Of a DNA stretch of 37,677 nucleotides, positions 12,481 through 20,378 are shown piece by piece (position 1 is the first letter of the stretch; every line of letters starts with the position of its first letter). The notes beneath the pieces are model-generated. The model was not told the origin of the DNA, searched no databases, and saw nothing but the letters and a program-made list of their open reading frames with translations. A program made the translations under genes and the position numbers. Source of the DNA: a virus; IMG/VR virus record IMGVR_UViG_3300045284_000323, positions 1 through 37,677 of that record; one strand, 5' to 3'.

Positions 12481-13653
12481 TTATACGGTTGGGATAATTG
12501 AGTACCAAAGGTGAACCACGAAAGTACTATCACCCGTGGTAAAATCTTGTGTAAGATTTGACAGGTAAAGTCCTTTATTTACAGATGTCGTAAAAGGTGA
12601 AATTGCCACAGTGTTACCGGATACACCAACAAATTGGAATGCAGTGCTAGCAGCCGCAAAGAAGTCTGCGGCAGCCTCGGTATTTGATGCAGCGACGCCA
12701 GCTCCATGCACGGTAGAGTCATACTGGAATCCAACAACACCACCCGCGGCATAATTGGCAGATACAAAAGTCATCGCAATAACAGCGCGCTTTAATACGA
12801 TCAATGTATTCGCGCCTCCGGCTGCCACCATCAGCAATGGCGTGTCATACAGGGCTTTAAAATTAGCGGCAGTCATAGGGACGGCTACATATTTTTCCAC
12901 CAAGGGCGATAACATCGAACTTAAAACTTTATTAGCACCAATTGCGGTGACGCCCGTATTGCCTATGGTCACGTCCCCCGTCACTGCGGTAGATGTTGCG
13001 ACACCTCCGGCACTACCAACCAGAATATTAGTAGATGCAAGGGTCGCGAGCTTACTAAAATCTATTGCTGCCGTAGCATTAACTTTTGCATTAGTAATTG
13101 CCCCGGCTTGGATAGTGGTTACGCCTGTATTAGTGATGGCAACATCGCCTGACATTGCAACGGCTGTCGGTACGTTTCCAGCACTACCAACTAAAATATC
13201 AGCGGAAGGAAGGGCGGCTAATTTGCTATAGGCAATGGCGGCGGATGCATTTATATCCGCGTTAACTATCACGCCTGCTGCAATGCCAAAAACGCCCGTA
13301 TTGGATAGGGTTATATCGCCTGATGGTGCAACGCCAGTTGCTACGTTGCCTGCGTTCCCCACAAAAATATCACCGTTGGCAAGGGTATTTGTGAGTCCGC
13401 CAGCGGCCGGATTGGCTACAAAAGCATCAGTGGATGCATCATATAGAAACCAGTTAACTAGAGATGGTGAGTAGGAGATGAGGGCTATATCAGTATCTGC
13501 CCACTGGAATTCACCATTTTGAAGGGCTTCGATTTCATCTAATTGAGTTGTAACATAGCCCGCCGTAGTAATGGTGGCTAAATCGTCACTGGTAACAATT
13601 GAGACGATATTAGGATCGCCATCAAAATTACGCAAAATACTTGTAATAGGCAT
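12481..13653 (-). CDS. Tail fibre-like structural protein with 57-residue repeats
   Basis: The product is 390 aa. Residues about 95-243 hold two full and one partial copies of a 57-residue unit starting DI(F/L)VGxAGNV-T-V and containing SGD(I/V)-I-NTGV and SKLATLPSA-like ends. Such repeats form beta-rich shafts in phage fibres. The N-terminus (MPITSILRNFDGDPNIVSIV) may attach it to the particle, and the C-terminal 140 residues probably form the exposed tip. It is the last of the virion genes before the terminator. Host receptor is unknown. The T, A, V and G richness is typical of trimeric fibres. Confidence 0.75.
   Translation of the reverse strand: MPITSILRNFDGDPNIVSIVTSDDLATITTAGYVTTQLDEIEALQNGEFQWADTDIALISYSPSLVNWFLYDASTDAFVANPAAGGLTNTLANGDIFVGNAGNVATGVAPSGDITLSNTGVFGIAAGVIVNADINASAAIAYSKLAALPSADILVGSAGNVPTAVAMSGDVAITNTGVTTIQAGAITNAKVNATAAIDFSKLATLASTNILVGSAGGVATSTAVTGDVTIGNTGVTAIGANKVLSSMLSPLVEKYVAVPMTAANFKALYDTPLLMVAAGGANTLIVLKRAVIAMTFVSANYAAGGVVGFQYDSTVHGAGVAASNTEAAADFFAAASTAFQFVGVSGNTVAISPFTTSVNKGLYLSNLTQDFTTGDSTFVVHLWYSIIPTV
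12925..13371 (-). repeat. 171-bp coding repeats in the fibre gene
   Basis: This encodes the 57-aa units whose starts are at residues 95, 152 and 209. The period is exactly 171 bp and the units have diverged. Such arrays expand or shrink by recombination and can alter fibre length. Confidence 0.75.
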
Positions 13654-13705
13654 GTTAAAATCTCCTTATAATTAATGCCGTTAGTTTACATTCCGTGTAA
13701 ATCTT

Positions 13706-13852
13706 TTACTTTTTCTTTTTTTTCTTCTCGCCTGCTTCAGAATACGCAATTGCGACAGCTTGCTTTTGCGGTTTTCCCGCATCCATTTCACGTTTCACAT
13801 TATCAGAAAACCCTTTGCGAGTTTTAGCTTTAGATCCTTTAACTAACGGCAT
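13706..13852 (-). CDS. DUF6496-like small basic protein
   Basis: The product is 48 aa from the ATG at 13852 (GGAGGG upstream). The sequence MPLVKGSKAKTRKGFSDNVK, MDAGKPQKQAVAIAYSEAG and a six-lysine tail fits the DUF6496 family of small basic phage and bacterial proteins. Function is unknown; the charge suggests nucleic acid or capsid contact. An extended frame to 13945 overlaps the next gene and lacks a ribosome site. It overlaps the end of the gene upstream by 14 bases. Confidence 0.8.
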   Translation of the reverse strand: MPLVKGSKAKTRKGFSDNVKREMDAGKPQKQAVAIAYSEAGEKKKKKK

Positions 13853-14012
13853 TTTTACCCTCCAATTTATCTCGAACCCATGACATTGCCTCACTGATAA
13901 GATTTTGCATTTCCTCAATAATCTTATCCTGCATTTCAGGTTCATGCTTAAGAAATTCTTCCTCTACGGCTTTTATAAGATTGCTTACAACCAAACTTGA
14001 AATAAGACTCAT
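13839..14012 (-). CDS. Small helical late protein
   Basis: The product is 57 aa, ATG at 14012 to TAA at 13839-13841: MSLISSLVVSNLIKAVEEEF, then EMQDKIIEEMQNLISEAM and WVRDKLEGKN. The fold looks all-helical and acidic, of the size of small virion decoration or chaperone peptides. It fills a 170-base gap completely and carries the Shine-Dalgarno of the next gene at its 3' end. Family unknown to me. Confidence 0.6.
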   Translation of the reverse strand: MSLISSLVVSNLIKAVEEEFLKHEPEMQDKIIEEMQNLISEAMSWVRDKLEGKNAVS

Positions 14013-14018
14013 ATTATA

Positions 14019-14210
14019 TTACCTCAATTTACGCCGTCTCATCCGGTCAATATCATCCATGCCTAAATACCCAACGCCTTCCGCAGCCGCATCAGTACGC
14101 ACACCATATTTACCCGTGACCTTCGCGCGCTCGATAAGTTCATCATGACCCGCATAGTTTTCACGACCTTCGCGAACCTCAATATTTTTTTTAGTGTCAT
14201 TTGTAACCAT
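14019..14210 (-). CDS. Small hypothetical late protein
   Basis: The product is 63 aa from the ATG at 14210, preceded by GGGGATTAAA; a start at 14225 would lie within the previous gene. It is highly charged and polar (NIEVREGRENYAGHDELIER) with a basic RMRRRKLR end. It has no membrane or enzyme motif. Position between tail fibre genes suggests a virion or assembly role. Confidence 0.6.
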   Translation of the reverse strand: MVTNDTKKNIEVREGRENYAGHDELIERAKVTGKYGVRTDAAAEGVGYLGMDDIDRMRRRKLR

Positions 14211-14211
14211 T

Positions 14212-14733
14212 TTAATCCCCATCAATTGTTGTAATTATGACAGACAAATATCCAAATGTATCATTTTCCGCTTGATTTGTATCGACATTAACACATGTAA
14301 TCCCGTCAACATTAGGCGCGGCATCCGACATTTCAAATAGATAAGGCTCTATGCGGTAAACTCCAGCGCTCAGATATAATGCCACTGAGAGACTAAGAGA
14401 TTCATAATGTTGGGTGACGCTTAAGATATTTTTCCCATCTTTAGCACCGTTAATCCATGTGAATCCTGATGTATTCCAACTTCCCGGCTGTGTTCCCGCC
14501 GGGAAAAGTGTCGTATTATCAAAGTCTGACAGAGATTCTGCTATACGAATTCCAACCCGAGAGCTGATACCAACGACCACATTAGGATTGCCTTTATGCT
14601 TGATGTTCACATAACCTGATATTTGCACAAAAGAGTCTTGTGTTACCTGAAATGGCGTGACCAAGCCCCATAGTCTAGCTCCGCTTCGATATAAATCTGT
14701 ATTCCAATTATGATACTTAATAAATGATTGCAC
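14212..14733 (-). CDS. Putative tail-associated structural protein
   Basis: The product is 173 aa, beta-rich (FQVTQDSFVQISGYVNIKHK, then SLSLSVALYLSAGVYRIEP), resembling jelly-roll or beta-sandwich modules found in tail appendages and in carbohydrate-contacting domains. There is no catalytic motif. It starts at the stop of the glycine-rich fibre gene (one-base overlap) and may be a tip, chaperone or accessory of that fibre. The family is not recognised with certainty. Confidence 0.6.
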   Translation of the reverse strand: MQSFIKYHNWNTDLYRSGARLWGLVTPFQVTQDSFVQISGYVNIKHKGNPNVVVGISSRVGIRIAESLSDFDNTTLFPAGTQPGSWNTSGFTWINGAKDGKNILSVTQHYESLSLSVALYLSAGVYRIEPYLFEMSDAAPNVDGITCVNVDTNQAENDTFGYLSVIITTIDGD

Positions 14734-17462
14734 TAACTGAACTCCCAGATTACGATTAATCCACCAGCTCCAACACCGCCCGCTCTATCGGTTGCGGTCA
14801 ATGTAAAGCCTCCTGAACCCCCAGAACCAAACCCTACGCCAATAACACCCGCCGCAGATACAGCGCGAGGCAATGATGCGCTGCCGAATTGGCTATATCC
14901 ACCACTACCTGATGCGCCCACGCCAAGGGTAACAATTCCTGTCTGTCCAGCACCTCCGGATATGGCTAGTGTATCTGTTGGGTTGACATCGCCACCCAAA
15001 CCACCAAGCGCAACGTTTGCTATAGCCGTGGAAGTGCTTGCCATACCATTTCCGCCCGATCCTCCCACCGCAGCATCAGTCAATCCACTGAAAGTGGTAT
15101 TTCCGCCAGCATTCCCCGGATTATTCCCAGCAGTTCCAGCTGTCCCTCCTGCTCCCACTGTATATGTGTATGTAGAAGCAGCACTAGCTATGAATTTCTG
15201 TACAAATCCACCACCACCACCACCACCTCCGGCTGCGGCGCCAGAAACACCAGATGCAGCACCTCCGCCAGCTCCACCACCTGCAACCATTTGCACCAAT
15301 ATACTAGTGACATTTGCAGGTTTTGTGTATGTGGCTCCCGTACCAGTTTTAAATATTTGAAAACTTCTCAGACCACCACCGCCTGTGGTATTAGTCAGGA
15401 CTCCGGCTGATGGAGTTCCAAGAGCTGGAGTAGTAAGAGTTAAATTTGTAGCCGCAAGTCCCGAAGGTAATGTTGTACTAAGACTTGGAACGCCACCACC
15501 CGAGGTCACAAGCACGGAACTATTTGCTGTAGCCAATGCCCCCATGACATTTGCAGATGATGCATAAAGCAATGTATTAACCGCATTCGTAGCCGGATAT
15601 GTTGACGTTGACCAAGTGGGTGCGGCCGTTGCCCCTGATTGGAGCATCTGCCCTGCAGTCGCCGTGCCTGACAATATCGCCAAAGCACTTGCCGTACTGT
15701 ATACGATACCGCCATTATTCGCGGTTAAGCTGGCAGCCGTGCCACCGCGCGTTAATCCCAACTGGCCAGTCCATCCCGCTGTAATAGATGCGGCGTTTAC
15801 TAAGGCCGTGGTCGGTGATCCAGCTAGTGTTAGCGTGACATTAGTATCATCGCCCTTTGTAAGTGCTGCACCCGTGGGGATTTGAGAGGTAGTGGCCAAT
15901 GTGCCGGATGTGGGGAAAGTAACCCCTGTGATTCCTGTCATAGTAAAAGTGCTTGCGAACGAACCTGAGGTGGTTAGTGAGCCACCCAAGGTTATCGTGC
16001 TTGCACCATTGTTAACTCCCGTGCCACCGTAAGTCGCGCCCACTACTGTGCCTTGCCAAACGCCCGTGCCAATCGTGCCTAATGTGGTTATCGAAGACTG
16101 GCCAACGTAGGAAGCAGATATGTCTATGACTGGGGTCGTGCCCCCTGTCGATGTAATTCTGTTGGCTGTCCCGGTAACACTAAGCACCCCGGTAAGAGAC
16201 GTTTCTATGGTTGCCCATGTTGCGCCGTCAACTGTTGCCTCAAACACGCTTGTTTGACTATTAAATCTCATTGTTCCGGCAGCGCCTGCGCGTGCTGCTG
16301 TGTTGCCTGTGGGCAATGTAAAGCCCGCGCTCCCGGGGAAAATTGGATTTGATGCAATTGCTATAGTGACCGCGCCCGTTGGTGAAGATGCGGTTATTTG
16401 ATTTGATGTGCCCGTGATGCTTGTGGCTGCCCCGGCCGAGGTTAAAAGCGTGCCGGAGGTTGGGAATGTTACCGACGTGTTCCCTGTTAAATTGCCTGTA
16501 AAAGTAAACGCGCCGGAAAATCTTACTGTGCCATCCGTGGTAAATGTGCTTGCGCCATTATTGACGCCCGTACCCCCATAAGTCGGGCTTAACACTGTGC
16601 CCTGCCATGTACCTGTTCCTATAGTGCCTAATGTCGTAATGGAATTTTGACCCACATAACTTGCGGATATATCTATAACAGGGGTTGTTCCACCTGTAGA
16701 TGTAATGCGGTTGGTAGTGCCCGATACGCTGGTTACACCTGTACCAACGGATAGGGGTTGAACCCATGCGAGTGCATTTAGATCGTAATATTCAAAAGAA
16801 TTTAATGATGTGTTGTAACGTATCATCCCATCAGTGGGGATAGGTGGTCTTTGGGCGGTGCTTCCAGTGGGAATGGTGAGAGACGCCGTGCCTGATAATA
16901 CTGGGTTTGCCGCAATTGATATTTCAGGATTTGCCGCAATTCCTGTGCCATCTGTAACCGTAATTTGATTTGGCCCACCTGTAATTGTGCGCGCGACTAA
17001 ATCACCTGTGGCTGTTGTTACAACCATGAATCCAGAATTAAGCGATGCTAATGCAAAACCGTTTACAAGGGCGGATGTACCAACTTTCACCAATAAAGAT
17101 GCATTTGCAAAATCCTGCACCGTTTTACCCGATACTGCGCCCTGATTTTGAAGGCCAATCATAGATGCCCCGTCACCAACCGTATGAGCGGCGAGTCGTG
17201 CAATTAAAACGGCAACATCAGAACTTCCGGCTATTTGTTCCCAAAGCATGCCATCCCAAAATTCAAACTCTTCAAAATCTGTATTATATCGGATGGTGGG
17301 TGTTGCGGGCGAAACAGGGCGTTGCGCGGTATTTCCCGTTGCAGAAAATTGCAATTGAACTAAAGCTTGACGGTTTGCGCCACTGGATAGCACAGGGGCT
17401 ATTTGATCAAGCGTAAAATCACCAGCGGAGGTCATCTCACTGATTTTGATTGTTTCTACCAT
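14733..17462 (-). CDS. Large fibre / receptor-binding protein with glycine-rich tip
   Basis: The product is 909 aa. Residues about 20-80, 186-235 and 372-425 are related modules (NTAQRP, a RYN strand, then FE-W-G or similar), and residues 245-306 and 428-489 are near-identical units, so the shaft grew by internal duplication. The last 200 residues form a glycine-rich domain with poly-Gly stretches (residue about 740 on), ending in GGVGAGGLIVIWEF. Comparable glycine-rich tips (for example gp38 adhesins of T-even phages) bind outer-membrane proteins through polyglycine sandwiches. This is the most likely host-range determinant. The neighbours on both sides are also tail proteins. The adhesin role is inferred from composition. 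Confidence 0.8.
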   Translation of the reverse strand: MVETIKISEMTSAGDFTLDQIAPVLSSGANRQALVQLQFSATGNTAQRPVSPATPTIRYNTDFEEFEFWDGMLWEQIAGSSDVAVLIARLAAHTVGDGASMIGLQNQGAVSGKTVQDFANASLLVKVGTSALVNGFALASLNSGFMVVTTATGDLVARTITGGPNQITVTDGTGIAANPEISIAANPVLSGTASLTIPTGSTAQRPPIPTDGMIRYNTSLNSFEYYDLNALAWVQPLSVGTGVTSVSGTTNRITSTGGTTPVIDISASYVGQNSITTLGTIGTGTWQGTVLSPTYGGTGVNNGASTFTTDGTVRFSGAFTFTGNLTGNTSVTFPTSGTLLTSAGAATSITGTSNQITASSPTGAVTIAIASNPIFPGSAGFTLPTGNTAARAGAAGTMRFNSQTSVFEATVDGATWATIETSLTGVLSVTGTANRITSTGGTTPVIDISASYVGQSSITTLGTIGTGVWQGTVVGATYGGTGVNNGASTITLGGSLTTSGSFASTFTMTGITGVTFPTSGTLATTSQIPTGAALTKGDDTNVTLTLAGSPTTALVNAASITAGWTGQLGLTRGGTAASLTANNGGIVYSTASALAILSGTATAGQMLQSGATAAPTWSTSTYPATNAVNTLLYASSANVMGALATANSSVLVTSGGGVPSLSTTLPSGLAATNLTLTTPALGTPSAGVLTNTTGGGGLRSFQIFKTGTGATYTKPANVTSILVQMVAGGGAGGGAASGVSGAAAGGGGGGGGFVQKFIASAASTYTYTVGAGGTAGTAGNNPGNAGGNTTFSGLTDAAVGGSGGNGMASTSTAIANVALGGLGGDVNPTDTLAISGGAGQTGIVTLGVGASGSGGYSQFGSASLPRAVSAAGVIGVGFGSGGSGGFTLTATDRAGGVGAGGLIVIWEFS
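15996..16730 (-). repeat. Duplicated shaft unit in the large fibre gene
   Basis: The segments encoding residues 245-306 (16545-16730) and 428-489 (15996-16181) share the sequence NRITSTGGTTPVIDISASYV and most of the following 40 residues (WQGTV, YGGTGVNNGAST). The period is 183 aa. A weaker third copy of the flanking module is at the N-terminus. Confidence 0.85.
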
Positions 17463-17493
17463 CGCGCCAACTCCCTGTCAACGTGGTTTTAAA

Positions 17494-17835
17494 TTACGAT
17501 CCCTGTAACTGTCTTAAGCTCACACCAACATATGCGCCACCCGCATCAGGGCTAATTAAGTGTAACACGTCACCACCTTTCACATATCTCTTCCATGGTC
17601 TAAATTCATTGTATTGCTCTGTGCCAGTCGTGCCACCCGCAGGTACAGTGCCTGTTGTATTAACCGATACAAAAACATTTGCAACTTGATTGTATGAAAA
17701 CAATGCCTGATATGATGTTGTGGCAGTACCCGGTATGGTAATTGCCTGACTTGTATTGGCTGCAAGTGCCACTTGGCGTGCCACGTCTGAAAATGGAATC
17801 GTTCCGTGATAATTACTATTGTATTTTATAGCCAC
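17494..17835 (-). CDS. Hypothetical small structural protein
   Basis: The product is 113 aa, beta-rich, without charged clusters (QVALAANTSQAITIPGTATT, then RYVKGGDVLHLISPDAGGAY). It resembles small virion proteins that cap or link fibres. It lies between the two largest tail proteins in the late operon, separated by short gaps (31 and 19 bases). No family assigned. Confidence 0.6.
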   Translation of the reverse strand: MAIKYNSNYHGTIPFSDVARQVALAANTSQAITIPGTATTSYQALFSYNQVANVFVSVNTTGTVPAGGTTGTEQYNEFRPWKRYVKGGDVLHLISPDAGGAYVGVSLRQLQGS

Positions 17836-17854
17836 AATTTAACTCCTTTTATAA

Positions 17855-19966
17855 TCATGATAAAACAATGCCGGGACGACAATCACTGGTGTAATGATAT
17901 TGTATCCATGCGGCTGGCGTTAATTCATTTCCTGTATTTCCAACGCCTGTTACAAGCGCACTTGTCGTACCTTTACTAGTTGCACGGTATGCCTTGGAAT
18001 CTATAGTAGGCGATGCCCAATAATCAGTGAACGTTCCGCTTTCCGCTGTACTAACTACGGTTGTACCGAATCCAAAGGCTTGAACTTTATTGGCTGTAGT
18101 TGATGTTCCTGAATAAAAAATGACGTTTGGTGTTGACCATTTCGGTGTCACCCATTGGCCGCCAAATGTGTTCGCGTATACAGGCGCAATATTTGTGCCA
18201 CCTGTGCCGACAGATGCGACCATAGGCGCTTGTAATTGGCCGCCTGTTACTGAGGATGGCACAGTTGCCCCGGGAAGAAATGTCGTTTCATAATATCTTT
18301 GACATTCGCGCAATACTTCATCAGATGTTTGTGGTGCGGGTGTCGTAGGTATTACTCCGGGGACTAGAGATATAGATCTAAATTGTATTGCATTTCCCGT
18401 GGCAACCGTATTTGTACCGATGACAATAGCAAAGTATTTTCCGTTGGTAAGCGCAGCGGAATCTGCCCAATGTGAAAATCCATAATTGTGTATTTCAGTA
18501 GGGTCGGTAGTCGTGACCGTAGCATTTCCTAAATTTAAATGGTCAACTTCCACCCATCCCGCGACCACAGAAGATGGATGCCCATTTGCATCTAAAGCTG
18601 ATACCAACGATGCATTAGTACCTGCTGCGACATTAGGAAGAGCGGCATTCGGTGTCCACCATAGGGACACTGTAAACGTTTGCGATATGGTAGATGATAC
18701 TTCGACATTTACACTTAATTCGCCTGATGTCAATTGGGTCATTACACTTTGGGCTTCTTGTCCTGTCAGATATTGTATAACAGCCATTTGTGTATCTGTT
18801 GCTGCAAGCAAACGAAATAATTCAGCCGTAACTTCCCGAGATATTGTGATACCACTATTGGCCGATTGAAAAACAATGGTTTGATCCCACGCATAATAAG
18901 ATTTATTAGCGCCTACAGCCTGAGCGGCAATAGAACTTCCAAGTTGCGCCGGGTTCAATGCAAAATCCCACCCCACTAAATAACTAGGAATAGGCTTATA
19001 AGCCAATAAATCCTTGTAATAGTTAAACGTATGATCAATTTGTCTGTTAATAGAGTCTTGCTCAAAGGGCGGCTCGAAAGGTTCTTCCTGCACCACCAAT
19101 TGGATGCTGGTTAAATAAATATCTACATCGCTTGGGATTGATAGAACATAATCAATGTAGGCCGCAGGTGGGTCGTCCGGGTTTGTAGTATCGCCCAACG
19201 TTCCATAGCCTAGAAATTCAACAAAAGTGCCAGAGACCGATTGCGAATCAAGAACATTTGCCAATGTAGTGTCATTTGAATCAACTAAATTTGCACTAAC
19301 ATTTTGGGGCGAACCCTGAATACGCGCGGTTAATGTAGAGGACACAATTTTATTAGCCCAAAGCATTCCGTTTTGTTCAAAACGTTGGCGCAAAACCACT
19401 TCGTCATCAGTCCAGCCTGTCAATGTTAAATGCAGCGCGTAAGGCGCATTTGATGGATTTGTATTGGTATCATCGAATGCTACTTGTTCAATTACGGCCG
19501 TTCCCGTACCAGGCAATATTAATGTCCAGCCGGGAGCTACATCAATTTCTAAATCTGAACCTGATACTGTATAAGGCACAGAAAAATTAACAATAGAAAA
19601 TTGCGGGTTAGTTACCTGATTGCTTGATGCAAAGGCTACAGTGCTAATAGGCGTGATGCCCGTGCCACCCGGTCTATAGTTGTCAACCTCGTAAATTAAA
19701 GGATCTTCTTGGGTTTGCCCTTGCCTAAACTCAAGCCTATAAGTTTCCGTAGAATCGAAGAATATATCAATAGGCAATGTGCCATTACCCAAAAACTGAA
19801 TTGGATTGTTCCAAGGATTTGTGCCATCAGCATTATGCCAAACACTGGTCGATGGAATATAAGGAAATACATTTTCAAGCACAAATAACCAATAGGTATC
19901 ATCAAAGGCATGCGCGGTTAAATCAACTTCAAACCAAACGGGATTACTGCCTCTCACAATGCTCAT
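17855..19966 (-). CDS. Large tail/virion protein, possible fibre attachment protein
   Basis: The product is 703 aa. The N-terminal 100 residues (MSIVRGSNPVWFEVDLTAHA, NVFPYIPSTSVWHNADGTNPW, then a beta-rich YRLEFRQGQTQ) resemble the conserved N-terminus of tail proteins from related podoviruses. The rest is beta-rich with several 60-residue sandwich-like segments and a C-terminal region rich in T, S and G. No enzyme signature such as a polysaccharide lyase motif is seen. Being next to the P22-like tail hub and ejection genes, it is likely a baseplate-like or fibre-base component. Function is not proven. It is divergent from the plus-strand insert at 20044. Confidence 0.65.
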   Translation of the reverse strand: MSIVRGSNPVWFEVDLTAHAFDDTYWLFVLENVFPYIPSTSVWHNADGTNPWNNPIQFLGNGTLPIDIFFDSTETYRLEFRQGQTQEDPLIYEVDNYRPGGTGITPISTVAFASSNQVTNPQFSIVNFSVPYTVSGSDLEIDVAPGWTLILPGTGTAVIEQVAFDDTNTNPSNAPYALHLTLTGWTDDEVVLRQRFEQNGMLWANKIVSSTLTARIQGSPQNVSANLVDSNDTTLANVLDSQSVSGTFVEFLGYGTLGDTTNPDDPPAAYIDYVLSIPSDVDIYLTSIQLVVQEEPFEPPFEQDSINRQIDHTFNYYKDLLAYKPIPSYLVGWDFALNPAQLGSSIAAQAVGANKSYYAWDQTIVFQSANSGITISREVTAELFRLLAATDTQMAVIQYLTGQEAQSVMTQLTSGELSVNVEVSSTISQTFTVSLWWTPNAALPNVAAGTNASLVSALDANGHPSSVVAGWVEVDHLNLGNATVTTTDPTEIHNYGFSHWADSAALTNGKYFAIVIGTNTVATGNAIQFRSISLVPGVIPTTPAPQTSDEVLRECQRYYETTFLPGATVPSSVTGGQLQAPMVASVGTGGTNIAPVYANTFGGQWVTPKWSTPNVIFYSGTSTTANKVQAFGFGTTVVSTAESGTFTDYWASPTIDSKAYRATSKGTTSALVTGVGNTGNELTPAAWIQYHYTSDCRPGIVLS

Positions 19967-19987
19967 TAATATATCCTTATATTATGC

Positions 19988-20015
19988 TTGTTTTTTGGTC
20001 ACGTTATGTTATAAT
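19988..20015 (+). promoter_or_regulatory. Near-consensus promoter inside the late region
   Basis: TTGTTT (19988-19993), 16 bases, then TGT-TATAAT with a perfect -10 (20010-20015) and an extended TG. It points rightwards into two small ORFs (20044-20378), against the surrounding late transcription. It is one of the strongest sigma-70 matches I see in the window. Confidence 0.65.
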
Positions 20016-20043
20016 TATCATTAACAGATGATAAGGTAATTAC

Positions 20044-20217
20044 ATGACTACTACAAATTTAACTGAAAACTATATAGACCATGAAGTGCGTATTCGTATG
20101 CAAGAAATGAGCTATAAACAATTAAACCGCAAACTTGATATTATTATGGCCATATCAGGCTCTATCTTTATTGCAGTACTGATGCCTGTGATACTGCATT
20201 CTTTAAAACTTATATAG
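20044..20217 (+). CDS. Small membrane protein on the opposite strand to the late genes
   Basis: The product is 57 aa, ATG at 20044 to TAG at 20215-20217. The polar, charged N-terminal half (IDHEVRIRMQEMSYKQLNRK) is followed by one transmembrane segment at about 33-50 (IIMAISGSIFIAVLMPVI). GATAAGG before the ATG supplies a ribosome site. With its promoter at 19988-20015 it forms a stand-alone unit. It could be a holin-like or superinfection-exclusion protein; neither is demonstrable. Confidence 0.6.
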   Translation: MTTTNLTENYIDHEVRIRMQEMSYKQLNRKLDIIMAISGSIFIAVLMPVILHSLKLI

Positions 20218-20225
20218 GTGCATTT

Positions 20226-20378
20226 ATGTTATTTTATTTTATACTCATCCCTTGGTGTATATACATTGTTTTTTATGACGAAATAAGAGCTTATTATTGG
20301 TCTAAAAAAACACCTAAGGAACGATATGCCGCATATAGAAAATATGTTAATGAATGGAATCGCACCGATCATGATTAA
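20226..20378 (+). CDS. Second small membrane protein of the plus-strand insert
   Basis: The product is 50 aa, ATG at 20226 to TAA at 20376-20378. The hydrophobic N-terminus (MLFYFILIPWCIYIVFYDE) is a membrane segment, and the tail is basic and aromatic (RYAAYRKYVNEWNR). It follows the previous ORF by eight bases and its end overlaps the convergent ejection-protein gene by four bases, so the insert is packed tightly. Role unknown. Confidence 0.55.
   Translation: MLFYFILIPWCIYIVFYDEIRAYYWSKKTPKERYAAYRKYVNEWNRTDHD

Noticed and set aside
12755-13231. Plus-strand frame of 158 aa across the fibre repeats.
   Set aside because: It is alanine- and valine-rich low complexity produced by the repeat codons of the fibre gene.
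15385-15885. Plus-strand frames of 60-130 aa opposite the large fibre gene.
   Set aside because: They are shadows of the GC-biased, repetitive fibre coding sequence, proline- and valine-rich with no ribosome sites.
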